Assembly: GCA_034521955.1 (NCBI GenBank)
Contig: JAXHLT010000001.1
Span: 124,001 to 188,000 of the forward strand
Direction of reading: 5' to 3'
DNA: 64,000 nucleotides
DNA from: M55B127 sp034521955
GTDB lineage: Bacteria; Bacillota; Halanaerobiia; Halanaerobiales; M55B127
The position numbers were made by a program, and so were the translations under genes. The notes beneath the pieces were generated by a model that was given only the letters and a program-made list of their open reading frames with translations, was not told the origin of the DNA and ran no database searches. Below, piece by piece: positions 16,774 to 25,707 of the stretch (the stretch's first letter is position 1; every line of letters begins with the position of its first letter).

Positions 16774-17790
16774 CTAAAGTTTCAGATTAGGATCTGCATT
16801 TAAGTCATGGGTTGCAAAATCCTTTTTTAAGTACTGGTAATATGCTACAGTACTTATCATTGCTGCATTGTCAGTACAAAGTTTCATTTCGGGAAAATAT
16901 AGTGGTATATCATATTTTTTTAAACTACTTTCAAGAACTTCTCTAAACCTTTTATTTGCAGCAACTCCCCCAGATAAAATAACACTTTCTGCGTTTTTGC
17001 TTAGTGCTGCTTTTATAGTTTTATTAGTTAATATGTCAATCACAGCTTTTTGAAAACTAGCAGCTATATCATTAATATTTAGTTCTATATTTTTTTGTTT
17101 TTGATTGTGTATATAGTTAATTACTGCAGTCTTTAATCCACTAAAACTAAAGTCATAGTTATCCTTATCAATAAAAGGCCTTGGAAAATCAACCGCTTGT
17201 TCATTACCTTCTTTTGCTTTCTGTTCAATAACTGGACCACCCGGGTATCCCAGACCTAAATACCTAGCAATTTTATCAAATGCTTCTCCGGCTGCATCAT
17301 CTTTCGTTCTTCCCAATATTTCATAGTCACCATATTCTTTAAAATATAGTAAGTCAGTATGTCCACCAGATACAGTAAGACATACAACCGGTGATTTAAT
17401 ATCTCTTTTTGAAATGAAATTTGCATATATATGTCCTGCAATATGATTTACCCCGATAAATGGTTTATCTAAAGCTAAAGAAAGTGCTTTAGCATAAGAT
17501 AGTCCAACCAGTAATGAACCCACTAAACCAGGCCCATAGGTTGCTGCTATGGCATCAATATCTTTAAGCTCAATATTTGATTCTTCAATTGCCTTATCAA
17601 CAACAGGGGTTATAAACTCCATATGTTTACGTGAAGCTATTTCTGGAACAACTCCACCGTATTTTTTATGCCAGTCTATTTGTGATGCGACAACACTTGA
17701 AAGTATATTTAGTCCATCTTCACTGACTGCTGCAGCAGTTTCATCACATGAAGTTTCTATTGCAAGTATTTTAATTTTTTTATCACTCAT
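16774..17790 (-). CDS. tsaD: tRNA N6-threonylcarbamoyladenosine transferase TsaD
   Basis: Transfers the threonylcarbamoyl group to A37 of ANN-decoding tRNAs, with TsaB and TsaE. 338 residues. The metal-binding HIAGHIYA (His pair near 110-114), the start ILAIETSCDETAAAV, and the ASKHT-fold phosphate loops (SGGHTDL, SGGVAANK) are all present. It overlaps rimI by 8 bases as the last complete gene of the operon tsaE-tsaB-rimI-tsaD. Confidence 0.98.
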   Translation of the reverse strand: MSDKKIKILAIETSCDETAAAVSEDGLNILSSVVASQIDWHKKYGGVVPEIASRKHMEFITPVVDKAIEESNIELKDIDAIAATYGPGLVGSLLVGLSYAKALSLALDKPFIGVNHIAGHIYANFISKRDIKSPVVCLTVSGGHTDLLYFKEYGDYEILGRTKDDAAGEAFDKIARYLGLGYPGGPVIEQKAKEGNEQAVDFPRPFIDKDNYDFSFSGLKTAVINYIHNQKQKNIELNINDIAASFQKAVIDILTNKTIKAALSKNAESVILSGGVAANKRFREVLESSLKKYDIPLYFPEMKLCTDNAAMISTVAYYQYLKKDFATHDLNADPNLKL

Positions 17791-18241
17791 TTTTTAACTC
17801 CTTTATCATTAGTATAGCATCTTCTTTATTATCAAGATAATAATTTGGTACTATATTTGTTTTTTTAAAGTCTAGCTTTTCATATAAATTAATCGCCTTT
17901 TCGTTAGAAGCTCTTACTTCCAAAGTTATTTTATTAAAATTAATTGTTTTAGCCATATTAATAATTTCATTAATTAAATAAGTAGCGATATTTTTTCTTC
18001 TAAATTCTTTTTTTATAGCTAGATTTACAATATGTATTTCTTTCACTTTGTCTTTAAACCAACAACCTGTATATCCCACAACTTCTTTATTGACTTTTGC
18101 AGTTAGATAAAGGGCAAAAATATTATAGTTTAATTCCTCTCTGAAAAATTTTACATTCCAGGGATTAGAAAAAGCTTCTTTCTCAATTTTTATTATATGA
18201 TATAAATCAGATTCTTTCATAATATCAAGAAAAACTTCCAT
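17783..18241 (-). CDS. rimI: Ribosomal protein S18 alanine N-acetyltransferase RimI
   Basis: GNAT-fold acetyltransferase of 152 residues. The acetyl-CoA binding motif is seen as VNLAIKKEFRRKNIATYLINEI (R/Q-x2-G/A replaced by RRKNIA), and the C-terminal NEKAINLYEKLDF motif is typical of RimI. It lies between tsaB and tsaD, the standard order, and overlaps tsaD by 8 bases. Substrate assignment rests on this context as well as sequence. Confidence 0.93.
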   Translation of the reverse strand: MEVFLDIMKESDLYHIIKIEKEAFSNPWNVKFFREELNYNIFALYLTAKVNKEVVGYTGCWFKDKVKEIHIVNLAIKKEFRRKNIATYLINEIINMAKTINFNKITLEVRASNEKAINLYEKLDFKKTNIVPNYYLDNKEDAILMIKELKNE

Positions 18242-18251
18242 TTAAATCCCC

Positions 18252-18962
18252 CTATAAATACTTTTTCTCCCAATTTATCCTTGCTTGAGGTTTTTTTAGA
18301 TATTTTGGTATTAGTTCTTCAAAGTTTGAAGTAATACCATTTTTTAAATACTTATATCCTAATAAAGATAAATTAAAACCACCGTATTTTTCAATGTTTT
18401 TTACGATTTTTGTTTTATCATCCTTAAATTCATTGAAAAACTTATTATTATTATCAATACCTGATCCAAACAGTATCGTTTTTTGGTTGTAATCTTTTAT
18501 TAACTCTTTCATATCATCGATATTTATAGCCTGATCTTCTTTCAATCTTTTTAAAAATTCTTTACTGTTATCGTCTTTAAAAAACGCAGTATATACTCTT
18601 TGATTTCGAGCATCAATTGTAGGTACTAAAATTGAATTCTTATAATGCTGGGAAAGAACAAATGCCATGTACTCTAAGGTTGAAATAGAATATACTGGAA
18701 TATCTAAAGCCATTTTAAAAGCCTGTACTGTACTTAAACCTATCCTAAGACCTGTAAATGAACCCGGACCATTAGTTACTACTATACCGTTTAGTTCATC
18801 TAACTTTAAACCGGCTTCAAACAAAAGTCTTTTTATAATCGGTAAAAGTCTTTCACTATGTCTTCTTTTTAAGTTTATATTTATTTCTCCTATAAACTTT
18901 CCTTTATTATTTATTCCAACTGAACAGATATCTGAACTTGTATCAATTCCTAATATCAACAT
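18252..18962 (-). CDS. tsaB: tRNA threonylcarbamoyladenosine biosynthesis protein TsaB
   Basis: Partner scaffold of TsaD, 236 residues. It begins MLILGIDTSSD and has the GPGSFTGLRIGLSTVQ motif near residue 70, both diagnostic for TsaB. Its reading frame starts inside the end of tsaE with a 20-base out-of-frame overlap, indicating tight translational coupling. Confidence 0.96.
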   Translation of the reverse strand: MLILGIDTSSDICSVGINNKGKFIGEININLKRRHSERLLPIIKRLLFEAGLKLDELNGIVVTNGPGSFTGLRIGLSTVQAFKMALDIPVYSISTLEYMAFVLSQHYKNSILVPTIDARNQRVYTAFFKDDNSKEFLKRLKEDQAINIDDMKELIKDYNQKTILFGSGIDNNNKFFNEFKDDKTKIVKNIEKYGGFNLSLLGYKYLKNGITSNFEELIPKYLKKPQARINWEKKYL

Positions 18963-19428
18963 TTGTTTTCAGTCCTTCAATTATTTTTTTACTAAGTTTG
19001 CCTTCAGCCTTAAATATAACTTTTCTTTTATTTTCTGACAATCTTTTAATTTTTATATATAAAAAGTCATCTGAAACATAATCAAATACTAGCTGGGGCC
19101 ATTCAATTGCTTTTACATCATTTCTAGCAATATATTCTTCGATTCCTAAATCTAAAAGTTCATCTTTAGTATCTATACGATAAAAATCCATATGTAACAA
19201 GCCTGGATTGTTTTCATATTCATTGATTAAATTAAAAGTAGGGCTAGTAATTTCAAAATCAATACCTAAACTCTTTGCAATACCTTTAACTAATACAGTT
19301 TTACCGGCTCCAAGATCACCGGTTAAAAGAATAATCTGAGAAAAAAGTTTTTTATCATTCTTTATTATTTTAGCTATTTTTTCACCTATTAATTTTGTCT
19401 CTTTAAAATTATTAGTTACTACTTCCAA
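18943..19428 (-). CDS. tsaE: tRNA threonylcarbamoyladenosine biosynthesis ATPase TsaE
   Basis: Small P-loop ATPase needed for t6A synthesis. The Walker A GDLGAGKTVLVKG lies near residue 40, and the downstream SPTFNLINEY and HMDFYRI are typical TsaE motifs. The TTG at 19428 has AAGGAAGTG 6 bases upstream and is preferred to the GTG at 19437, which lies within that RBS. First gene of the operon, driven by the promoter at 19469-19497. Confidence 0.93.
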   Translation of the reverse strand: MEVVTNNFKETKLIGEKIAKIIKNDKKLFSQIILLTGDLGAGKTVLVKGIAKSLGIDFEITSPTFNLINEYENNPGLLHMDFYRIDTKDELLDLGIEEYIARNDVKAIEWPQLVFDYVSDDFLYIKIKRLSENKRKVIFKAEGKLSKKIIEGLKTNVDIRN

Positions 19429-19468
19429 GTATTTCACTTCCTTAATTTCTTATATATAAGCTATTAAC

Positions 19469-19497
19469 ATTATACTTGAGAAAGTTTTTTAAATCAA
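19469..19497 (-). promoter_or_regulatory. Promoter of the tsaE operon
   Basis: TTGATT (19497-19492), a 17-base spacer and TATAAT (19474-19469) on the minus strand, 30-40 bases before tsaE and directly after the hydA terminator. Confidence 0.75.
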
Positions 19498-19501
19498 GAA
19501 A

Positions 19502-19524
19502 CCCCATATCAATTTGATATGGGG
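19502..19524 (-). terminator. Terminator of the hydrogenase operon
   Basis: A perfect palindrome, CCCCATATCAA and TTGATATGGGG around one base, 28 bases after the hydA stop. On the minus strand it is followed by TTTCTTGATTT, a moderate T tract. Confidence 0.75.
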
Positions 19525-19552
19525 CTAGATAATTTATATTAATCTATTACTA

Positions 19553-21274
19553 CTAATTTTTTGGTCTTTCTTTAAAGGTTGTATGAAGTAGTTGATGTGA
19601 AAGTTCACTATTTGGTTCTTTTAAATATTCATCATATAACTTTTTGATCATAGGATTTTCATGTGATTTTCTAACAACACTTTTCTCATCTGTATTTGCT
19701 AATCCTTGACCTCTTAGTACTTTCTTTTCTTCACTTATTGGTAATGGTTGACCTCCACCACCGACACATCCGTGTGGACAGGCCATTACTTCAATAAAGT
19801 CATATTCTGATTTGTTTGCTCTTACCTCATCAAGTAGTTTTTCTGCATTTTTTAGTCCATTTGCTATTGCAACTTTAACAACTCTATCTCCAATTTGAAC
19901 TTCAGCACTGTTTACACCTTTAAATCCTAGGTTAAGTCTTTCTAGTTCTTCTCCGGTAACTTTTTCTTTTACAGTTCTTACAGCAGCTTCTGCCACTCCA
20001 CCAGTAGTACCAAAAATTGTTCCAGCACCAGTGTGTTGACCCATTAACTCATCATAATCTTCATCTTTTAGATTTTTAAATTGAATTCCTACCTCTTTAA
20101 TCATACGAGCTAGTTCTCTGGTAGTTAATACTGCATCAGTATCCTTAGATTTACTAGCATTAATCTCTTCTCTTTCTTTTTCAAACTTTTTAGCTGTACA
20201 GGGCATTATTGATACGGTGTATATTTTTTCTGGATCTATATTAGTTTTTTCAGCATAGTAAGTCTTTGATAGTGCAGAAAACATCTGCTGTGGTGACTTT
20301 GCTGAAGATAAATGGTTTAATAGATCTGGGTAATTATGTTCTGCATATTTAACCCAACCCGGACAACATGAAGTTATATGTGGTAAGTTCTTATTTTCTG
20401 TGAGTCTTTTTAGAAATTCTGAACCTTCTTCTAAAATGGTTAAGTCAGCAGTAAACTCTGTAGAAAACACACTGTCAAAACCTAATTTTCTTAAAGCAGC
20501 AACTAACTTTCCAGTAACTACAGTACCGGGTTCATAACCAAATTCTTCACCAATTGTAGCCTGAATTGAAGGAGCTGTCTGAGCGACTACATGTATATTA
20601 TCATCTTCAAGTGCATTCCAGACATTTTTAATTTCACTTATTTCTGTGATAGCTCCCACTGGACAAACTGTTGCACACTGACCACAGTTGGCACAGTTTA
20701 TTTCACTTTGTGGTAAATCAAATGCTGTAGTAACAATAGAATCAAAACCCCTATTGCTAAACTGTAAGGCTGAAACTCCTTGAACTTCCTCACAAACCCT
20801 TACACATCTACCACATAAAATACATTTATTTGGATCTCTTTTCAAAGCTGGTCCAACTTCATCACGGGGTACCTCTCGTACCTGACCTGCAATTTCTTCT
20901 ACATCTTCTCTGGCAATACCTAAACTATGTGTTATATCCTGTAGTTCACAGCTTCCGTTACGATCACAACCTAAACAATCATTAGGGTGGTTAGCTAAAA
21001 GTAAAACTACATTTCTTCTTCTTGCTCTTCTAGCCTTCATGCTTGTTGTACTAACTTTCATTCCTTCAGTAACCGGTGTAACACATGAAGCAACTAATGA
21101 ATTGCTTTCTAAATCTTCGACAACACAAACCCGGCAAGCACCATGGAGTGTTAAATCTGGATGGTAACATAGATATGGTACATCTACTCCAACTTCTTTA
21201 GCAGCTTCAAGTACTGTTGTTCCTTTTTCAACTTCAACTTTTTGATCATCTATAATTAAACTTACTTTTTCCAT
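19553..21274 (-). CDS. hydA: NADH-linked [FeFe] hydrogenase catalytic subunit HydA
   Basis: Produces or consumes H2 as the catalytic subunit of a soluble multimeric [FeFe] hydrogenase (HydABC/HymC type), 573 residues. In order: an N-terminal [2Fe-2S] domain (CYHP, then CRVCVVE), the His/Cys cluster region (HPNDCLGCDRNGSCELQ), two [4Fe-4S] motifs (CILCGRCVRVC and CANCGQCATVC), and the H-cluster domain. The H-cluster motifs are TSCCPGW (near 305), MPCTAKKFE (near 358) and MACPHGCVGGGG (near 500). All cluster Cys are present; the third motif has His where Gly is more common. There is no C-terminal [2Fe-2S] extension. With the NuoF- and NuoE-like subunits it fits an electron-bifurcating or NADH-dependent complex; bifurcation is inferred. 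Confidence 0.95.
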   Translation of the reverse strand: MEKVSLIIDDQKVEVEKGTTVLEAAKEVGVDVPYLCYHPDLTLHGACRVCVVEDLESNSLVASCVTPVTEGMKVSTTSMKARRARRRNVVLLLANHPNDCLGCDRNGSCELQDITHSLGIAREDVEEIAGQVREVPRDEVGPALKRDPNKCILCGRCVRVCEEVQGVSALQFSNRGFDSIVTTAFDLPQSEINCANCGQCATVCPVGAITEISEIKNVWNALEDDNIHVVAQTAPSIQATIGEEFGYEPGTVVTGKLVAALRKLGFDSVFSTEFTADLTILEEGSEFLKRLTENKNLPHITSCCPGWVKYAEHNYPDLLNHLSSAKSPQQMFSALSKTYYAEKTNIDPEKIYTVSIMPCTAKKFEKEREEINASKSKDTDAVLTTRELARMIKEVGIQFKNLKDEDYDELMGQHTGAGTIFGTTGGVAEAAVRTVKEKVTGEELERLNLGFKGVNSAEVQIGDRVVKVAIANGLKNAEKLLDEVRANKSEYDFIEVMACPHGCVGGGGQPLPISEEKKVLRGQGLANTDEKSVVRKSHENPMIKKLYDEYLKEPNSELSHQLLHTTFKERPKN

Positions 21275-21292
21275 TTAGTATTTACCTCCTTT

Positions 21293-23095
21293 TTAACCCT
21301 GTGATATTGCATCAACCGGGCATTTTTTCTCACAAGCTCCACAAGAAATACAAACTGTTTCATCAATTATATAATATTTTCCATCACCTTTGCTAATTGC
21401 ATCTACTGGACATACTTTAACACACTGTCCACAAGCAACACATGTATCAAAATTTATTTTATATGCTGAAGCTAATTCCTGACAGCTACCAGCTGGACAT
21501 TTCTTATCATTTATATGTGCTTCATATTCATTTCTAAAGTATTGAATTGTACTTAATACAGGATTAGGTGCAGTTTGTCCTAAACCACAAAGAGATGTTT
21601 CTTTTATATGTTCACCTAACTCTTCTAAAAGTTCTATATCTCCCTGTTTTCCTTCACCTTCACAGATTCTGTTAAGTATTTCTAACATTCTTTTAGTTCC
21701 TTCTCTACAGGGAGTGCATTTACCACAAGACTCACTTTGAGTGAAGGTTAAAAAGAATCTGGCAACATCTACCATACAGGTGCTTTCATCCATTACAACC
21801 ATACCACCTGAACCCATCATGGCTCCTACCTCAATTAAAGAATCATAATCTATAGGTAAATCAAGATAATCTTCAGGTATACATCCACCTGATGGACCAC
21901 CGGTTTGAATAGCTTTATACTTCTTGTCTTCAGTAAGTCCTCCACCTATATCAAATACAACTTCTCGTAATGTAGTACCCATTGGTACTTCTACAAGACC
22001 AGTATTTTTTATTTTACCTGTTAGTGCAAATACTTTAGTTCCTTTACTGTTTTCTGTTCCAATAGATGAAAACATTTCAGAACCTTCATTTATTATATAG
22101 GGAATATTAGCCAATGTTTCAACATTGTTTATATTGGTTGGCTTGCCCCATAATCCCTTTGTTGCAGGATATGGTGGTCTAGGGTTAGGCATACCTCTCC
22201 TACCCTCTATTGATGCCATTAAAGCTGTCTCTTCACCACAAACAAATGCTCCGGCTCCCTTTTTAATATGTAATTCAAAGTTAAAACCCGAACCAAAAAT
22301 ATCTGTACCTAACAGTCCTAATTCTTCTGCATCATTAATCGCTTTTTTAAGTCTTTCGATTGCAAGCGGATACTCAGCACGAACATATACATAACCTTCG
22401 TCTGCTCCAATTGCATAGGCTGCAATAATCATTCCTTCAATTATTTTGTGAGGATCACCCTCTAAAATACTACGGTCCATAAATGCACCTGGGTCACCTT
22501 CATCTGCATTACAGATTACATACTTTTTATCACTTTCACTATCAGATGCAAACTGCCATTTTAGACCAGTGGGAAAACCTCCACCACCACGTCCTCTAAG
22601 ACCGGAATTTTTAACCTCTTCAATTATTTCTTCAGGTGTCATTTCGGTTAATGCTTTACCTGCTGCTTCATATCCGTTATTTGCTATGTATTCTTCTATA
22701 CTTTCCGGATTTATCTTACCACAGTTAGATAGTGCAATTCTGTGTTGTTTTTTATAGAAATCTATATCTGTATAAGAAGGGATGCTTTTTTCTGTTGATG
22801 GTTCTTTAAATAATAGTCTTTCAACAATTCTTCCCTTTAAAAGATGTTCATCAACTATTTCTGTTACATCTTCTTGTTTAACCTGACAGTAAAAAACACC
22901 TTCAGGATAGACGACTAAAATTGGCCCTTTTTCACAAAAACCATGACATCCAGTTTCAACGATTTTGATTTCGTCTAGTAAGTTTTTGTCTGCTAGTTCG
23001 TCCTGTAATTCATGCTTAATCTTTTTTGAACCGGAAGAAACACATCCAGTACCGGTACAAATCAAGATATGTGATCTATATATTGAATCCTTCAC
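21293..23095 (-). CDS. hydB: Hydrogenase NADH/FMN subunit HydB (NuoF-like)
   Basis: NADH-oxidising flavoprotein subunit of the hydrogenase complex, 600 residues. It has a thioredoxin-like [2Fe-2S] domain (CTGTGCVSSG, then CHGFC), the NADH/FMN-binding Rossmann-like part with GLRGRGGGGFPTGLKW near 170, the [4Fe-4S] N3-type motif CGKCTPCREG near 460, and two C-terminal [4Fe-4S] motifs (CVACGQCVKVC, CISCGACEKKC). GTG start with RBS GGAGG. It lies 18 bases before hydA. The domain set matches HydB of trimeric bifurcating hydrogenases. Confidence 0.95.
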   Translation of the reverse strand: MKDSIYRSHILICTGTGCVSSGSKKIKHELQDELADKNLLDEIKIVETGCHGFCEKGPILVVYPEGVFYCQVKQEDVTEIVDEHLLKGRIVERLLFKEPSTEKSIPSYTDIDFYKKQHRIALSNCGKINPESIEEYIANNGYEAAGKALTEMTPEEIIEEVKNSGLRGRGGGGFPTGLKWQFASDSESDKKYVICNADEGDPGAFMDRSILEGDPHKIIEGMIIAAYAIGADEGYVYVRAEYPLAIERLKKAINDAEELGLLGTDIFGSGFNFELHIKKGAGAFVCGEETALMASIEGRRGMPNPRPPYPATKGLWGKPTNINNVETLANIPYIINEGSEMFSSIGTENSKGTKVFALTGKIKNTGLVEVPMGTTLREVVFDIGGGLTEDKKYKAIQTGGPSGGCIPEDYLDLPIDYDSLIEVGAMMGSGGMVVMDESTCMVDVARFFLTFTQSESCGKCTPCREGTKRMLEILNRICEGEGKQGDIELLEELGEHIKETSLCGLGQTAPNPVLSTIQYFRNEYEAHINDKKCPAGSCQELASAYKINFDTCVACGQCVKVCPVDAISKGDGKYYIIDETVCISCGACEKKCPVDAISQG

Positions 23096-23115
23096 TGTAA
23101 TATACCTCCTTTATG

Positions 23116-23481
23116 TTATTCTTCTAACCTTGCTATAACAAGATCGTTTACAATTTTCCCATTTATAATATGATTAACAATAATTTTTCTTACATCATCT
23201 TTAGATAAGTTTCCGTAAGTAATCCTATCTTTTCCAGGTAGTTGAACATCCATTAACGGTTCTTTTTCACACATGCCAATACAACCTGTTTGGGTTACTT
23301 CAAGATCTAAATCTCTTTTATCAATCTCTTCCATTACAGTTTTTAAAATATCTCTAGCACCAGCAGCAATACCACAGGTACCCATACCAATTATTATCTT
23401 TGGTTTATTTAATCCTTTACGCACCTCAATATCTTTTTCTACTTTTTTTCTTAAGTCTCTTAATTCTTCTAATGATTTCAA
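23116..23481 (-). CDS. Thioredoxin-like [2Fe-2S] ferredoxin domain protein
   Basis: A 121-residue small redox protein common in clostridial hydrogenase operons. A thioredoxin-like fold with GMGTCGIAAGARD and QTGCIGMCEKEP; only three Cys line up with the usual four ligands, as the first of the C-x4-C pair is replaced. It may still bind a cluster with another ligand, or be structural. TTG start with RBS GGAGGTG, overlapping the stop of the ATP-binding gene by TTGA. It probably passes electrons to or stabilises HydB. Confidence 0.85.
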   Translation of the reverse strand: MKSLEELRDLRKKVEKDIEVRKGLNKPKIIIGMGTCGIAAGARDILKTVMEEIDKRDLDLEVTQTGCIGMCEKEPLMDVQLPGKDRITYGNLSKDDVRKIIVNHIINGKIVNDLVIARLEE

Positions 23482-24029
23482 TTAATTTCACCTCCGCGAA
23501 GATTACTTATATTTTCATCAATATATTCTTTTAACCAGTTTATTATTTTGTTATTATGTATTTTGGTATCATCTAACTCATTTTTAATTTCTTTGGTATC
23601 AAAGATAAAAGCTTCATCATTAAAAATATGTTTATACTTAATTTCAAATTCATTTTCCCAAAGCAGCATTGAAATTACAGTTTGTGAAATATCACCAAGA
23701 GGAGCTCGATCAATATGGTCATGTTCAAACACAGCTTCAATAGTTGTTCCATTATTATCTGAACTAATTTCAAAACTTCCATTACATCTTTTAGCTGCTT
23801 CTTTAAAAAATGATAAACCAAGTCCAACTGGCCTAGTTTTTCTTGTAGTAACAAATGGATCTGTTATATTATCTAAAATCTCTTTTTTAATGCCAGTTCC
23901 ATCATCTTTAATTTTAATAGAAAAGATATTTTTTTCAATATCTTCTATAATTTCAATGCTGATATTGTCTGCATCAGCCTTAATTGAATTTTCAACAATA
24001 TCTAAAATATGTAAGGCTAATTCTTTCAT
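23478..24029 (-). CDS. GHKL-type ATP-binding protein in hydrogenase operon
   Basis: A 183-residue HATPase_c-fold protein without a kinase phosphoacceptor domain. The N box is ALHILDIVENSIKA (about 4-17), the G1 box is KDDGTGIKKE, then TDPFVTTRKTRPVGLGLSFFKEA. Related genes accompany hydABC operons in many anaerobes; proposed roles are maturation or regulation, none proven to my knowledge. It overlaps nuoE-like hydC upstream (ATGA) and the ferredoxin gene downstream, so it is a genuine operon member. Confidence 0.85.
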   Translation of the reverse strand: MKELALHILDIVENSIKADADNISIEIIEDIEKNIFSIKIKDDGTGIKKEILDNITDPFVTTRKTRPVGLGLSFFKEAAKRCNGSFEISSDNNGTTIEAVFEHDHIDRAPLGDISQTVISMLLWENEFEIKYKHIFNDEAFIFDTKEIKNELDDTKIHNNKIINWLKEYIDENISNLRGGEIN

Positions 24030-24517
24030 CAGCTTTGAAAGTCTTTTAATATTTCAGGTACTTTTTCCGGAGTCATTCTACCATAGGTCTCATCATTAAT
24101 CATAATTACCGGTGCTAGACCACATGCTCCAATACAGGCTACAGTTTCTAAAGTAAAGTTTAAGTCTTCTGTTGTTTCACCACTATCAATATTTAATTCT
24201 GCTTTTAATTGATCTAAAACTTCAGCACCACCTCTAACATGGCAGGCGGTCCCAGTACAAACTCTAACAATATTTTCACCTCTTGGTTCTAGGTGAAATT
24301 GTGAGTAAAAGGTAACAACACCAAAAACTTGGCTTAATGATAAATCTAAATTACACGCTATTTCTTTTAAAACTTCTTCTGGTAGATATCCATATTCTTC
24401 TTGAGCATCTTGCAGTATTGGAATTAAATACTTTTCTTCTAAACTATAGTTTTTAAGTATTTCATTTAACGGTGCTAAGTATTTATCCATATTTTTTTGA
24501 TCACATCTACAAGCCAT
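24029..24517 (-). CDS. hydC: Hydrogenase subunit HydC (NuoE-like)
   Basis: Thioredoxin-like [2Fe-2S] subunit, 162 residues. The four ligands lie in VRVCTGTACHVRGG and CIGACGLAPVI. It starts with a Cys-containing MACRCDQK and the helical EEYGYLPEEVLKEIA region characteristic of NuoE. It is the first gene of the operon, behind a consensus promoter at 24580-24608, with RBS GGAGGTC. Confidence 0.94.
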   Translation of the reverse strand: MACRCDQKNMDKYLAPLNEILKNYSLEEKYLIPILQDAQEEYGYLPEEVLKEIACNLDLSLSQVFGVVTFYSQFHLEPRGENIVRVCTGTACHVRGGAEVLDQLKAELNIDSGETTEDLNFTLETVACIGACGLAPVIMINDETYGRMTPEKVPEILKDFQS

Positions 24518-24579
24518 AATATATTGACCTCCTATCTTATATTTAATTTATTTATTTTATGTTAAATTATACACAAACA

Positions 24580-24608
24580 ATTATAAGTGAATATTTTCAC
24601 TTTGTCAA
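24580..24608 (-). promoter_or_regulatory. Consensus sigma-A promoter of the hydCBA operon
   Basis: A perfect TTGACA (24608-24603) and a perfect TATAAT (24585-24580) exactly 17 bases apart on the minus strand, about 65 bases before hydC. It separates hydCBA from the upstream PHP gene. Confidence 0.9.
24585..24602. promoter_or_regulatory. Operator-like palindrome inside the hydCBA promoter
   Basis: A perfect 18-bp inverted repeat, AAGTGAA-N4-TTCACTT, fills the promoter spacer between -35 and -10. A binding protein there would block RNA polymerase. The core GTGAA-N4-TTCAC resembles sites of the NADH-sensing repressor Rex, although the outer bases differ (AA/TT instead of TT/AA). Regulator identity is inferred. 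Confidence 0.6.
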
Positions 24609-24628
24609 TACTTGAATAATAATTTATC

Positions 24629-25363
24629 CTAAAGTATATATTCAGAATTATTATGTGTTTTAAAATATTCAAATAATCCTTTGAAAGAAATATTTTTTGG
24701 TAAAAATATCTCCATAGTTGGTTTTATTTGATTAAGATAATGACTATCAGAATTTTTTAAAAAACTATATTTTTTTAGATAAGGAAAGGTTTTATAGTAA
24801 TGAGTTATTGATTTATTAGAACTCATTTCTATAAATGAAATATCTAAATCCTCAGGTATGAATCCTAAGTTTTTTATCAAACCAAAACTTCTATCTACAT
24901 GTGAAGGGACACAGATTCCATTGTTTTTATGGGTTAAATCAACTAATCTATTAATACTTAAGTCTGTTGAGTTTAATAGTAGTTTTTCTTCCTTTTTTAT
25001 AAATGTATCATTTTTATCTACGACAATCTGATATCCAAACTTCTCTTCATCATTTTTGATATTAGGAAGGTTATTATAAATAATGTTTGAGTACTTGTTA
25101 AGATCATCAAGGCTTGCAAAATAACTTAAAAGATGTATTTCCTCTTTGCTTTGTACTTCAATCCCCGGAATTAAATAAATATCTTTTTCTTTAGCAATTT
25201 CTAATGCACTGGCAATATTTTTGTTAGTATTGTGATCTGTAATAGATATTATATTAATTCCTTTTTTGGCTGCAGTTTCAACAATATTACCTGGTGTCAT
25301 TGTAATATCAGCACAGGGAGATAAAACAGAATGAATATGTAAATCCATTAGATATTTCTGCAT
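24629..25363 (-). CDS. PHP domain phosphoesterase-like protein
   Basis: A 244-residue PHP-domain protein. Metal-ligand motifs are DLHIHS (about 7-12), DHNTNK, GIEVQSKEEIHLL, PSHVDR and KNSDSHYLNQI near the end, the full PHP set, so a phosphatase or nuclease-type activity on an unknown substrate is plausible. Such genes regularly lie beside DRTGG and hydrogenase-like Fe-S genes in anaerobes. It follows the DRTGG gene by 1 base. Confidence 0.88.
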   Translation of the reverse strand: MQKYLMDLHIHSVLSPCADITMTPGNIVETAAKKGINIISITDHNTNKNIASALEIAKEKDIYLIPGIEVQSKEEIHLLSYFASLDDLNKYSNIIYNNLPNIKNDEEKFGYQIVVDKNDTFIKKEEKLLLNSTDLSINRLVDLTHKNNGICVPSHVDRSFGLIKNLGFIPEDLDISFIEMSSNKSITHYYKTFPYLKKYSFLKNSDSHYLNQIKPTMEIFLPKNISFKGLFEYFKTHNNSEYIL

Positions 25364-25364
25364 A

Positions 25365-25694
25365 CTATACTCCTAAGTTGGCTAACTTGTTTGCTAATTC
25401 ATAAGCAGATAGATCAGATTTTAAAAGATTAACCTCTTTTTCTTTAGCTCTATTAATCGTGTTTTGATCAATTTCCATATTTTCACAAACAATCACACCT
25501 GAAACTTCTGTAAGTAAGGCTACCGCAATTACATTTTGGTGACCTTGAATAGTAATCCAAAGTTCACCTTCTTGTGCTCTAGCCATGACATTACTTAATA
25601 GATCTCCTATATAGCAGCCTTTGACCTCTTTATTTAAGTCTGCTTCATTAATTAAATCAAGTTGTAGTTTTTCCACAACATTTTTTAATATCAA
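25365..25694 (-). CDS. DRTGG domain protein (copy 1)
   Basis: A 109-residue single DRTGG domain, a small fold otherwise found with CBS and phosphotransacetylase domains and thought to bind ligands. Recognisable parts are KGCYIGDLLSNVMARAQEGELWITIQ and GVIVCENMEIDQNTINRAKEKEVNLL. The TTG at 25694 follows RBS GAGGTGA by 5 bases and gives a normal-length domain; an in-frame ATG at 25715 would overlap the hydrogenase-like gene and lacks a good RBS. A second DRTGG protein is encoded at 27487. Confidence 0.78.
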   Translation of the reverse strand: MILKNVVEKLQLDLINEADLNKEVKGCYIGDLLSNVMARAQEGELWITIQGHQNVIAVALLTEVSGVIVCENMEIDQNTINRAKEKEVNLLKSDLSAYELANKLANLGV

Positions 25695-25707
25695 ATAACT
25701 CACCTCA

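Noticed and set aside
23548..24099. 183-codon plus-strand frame
   Set aside because: Mirror frame of the GHKL ATPase and the hydC end; low-complexity, no RBS.
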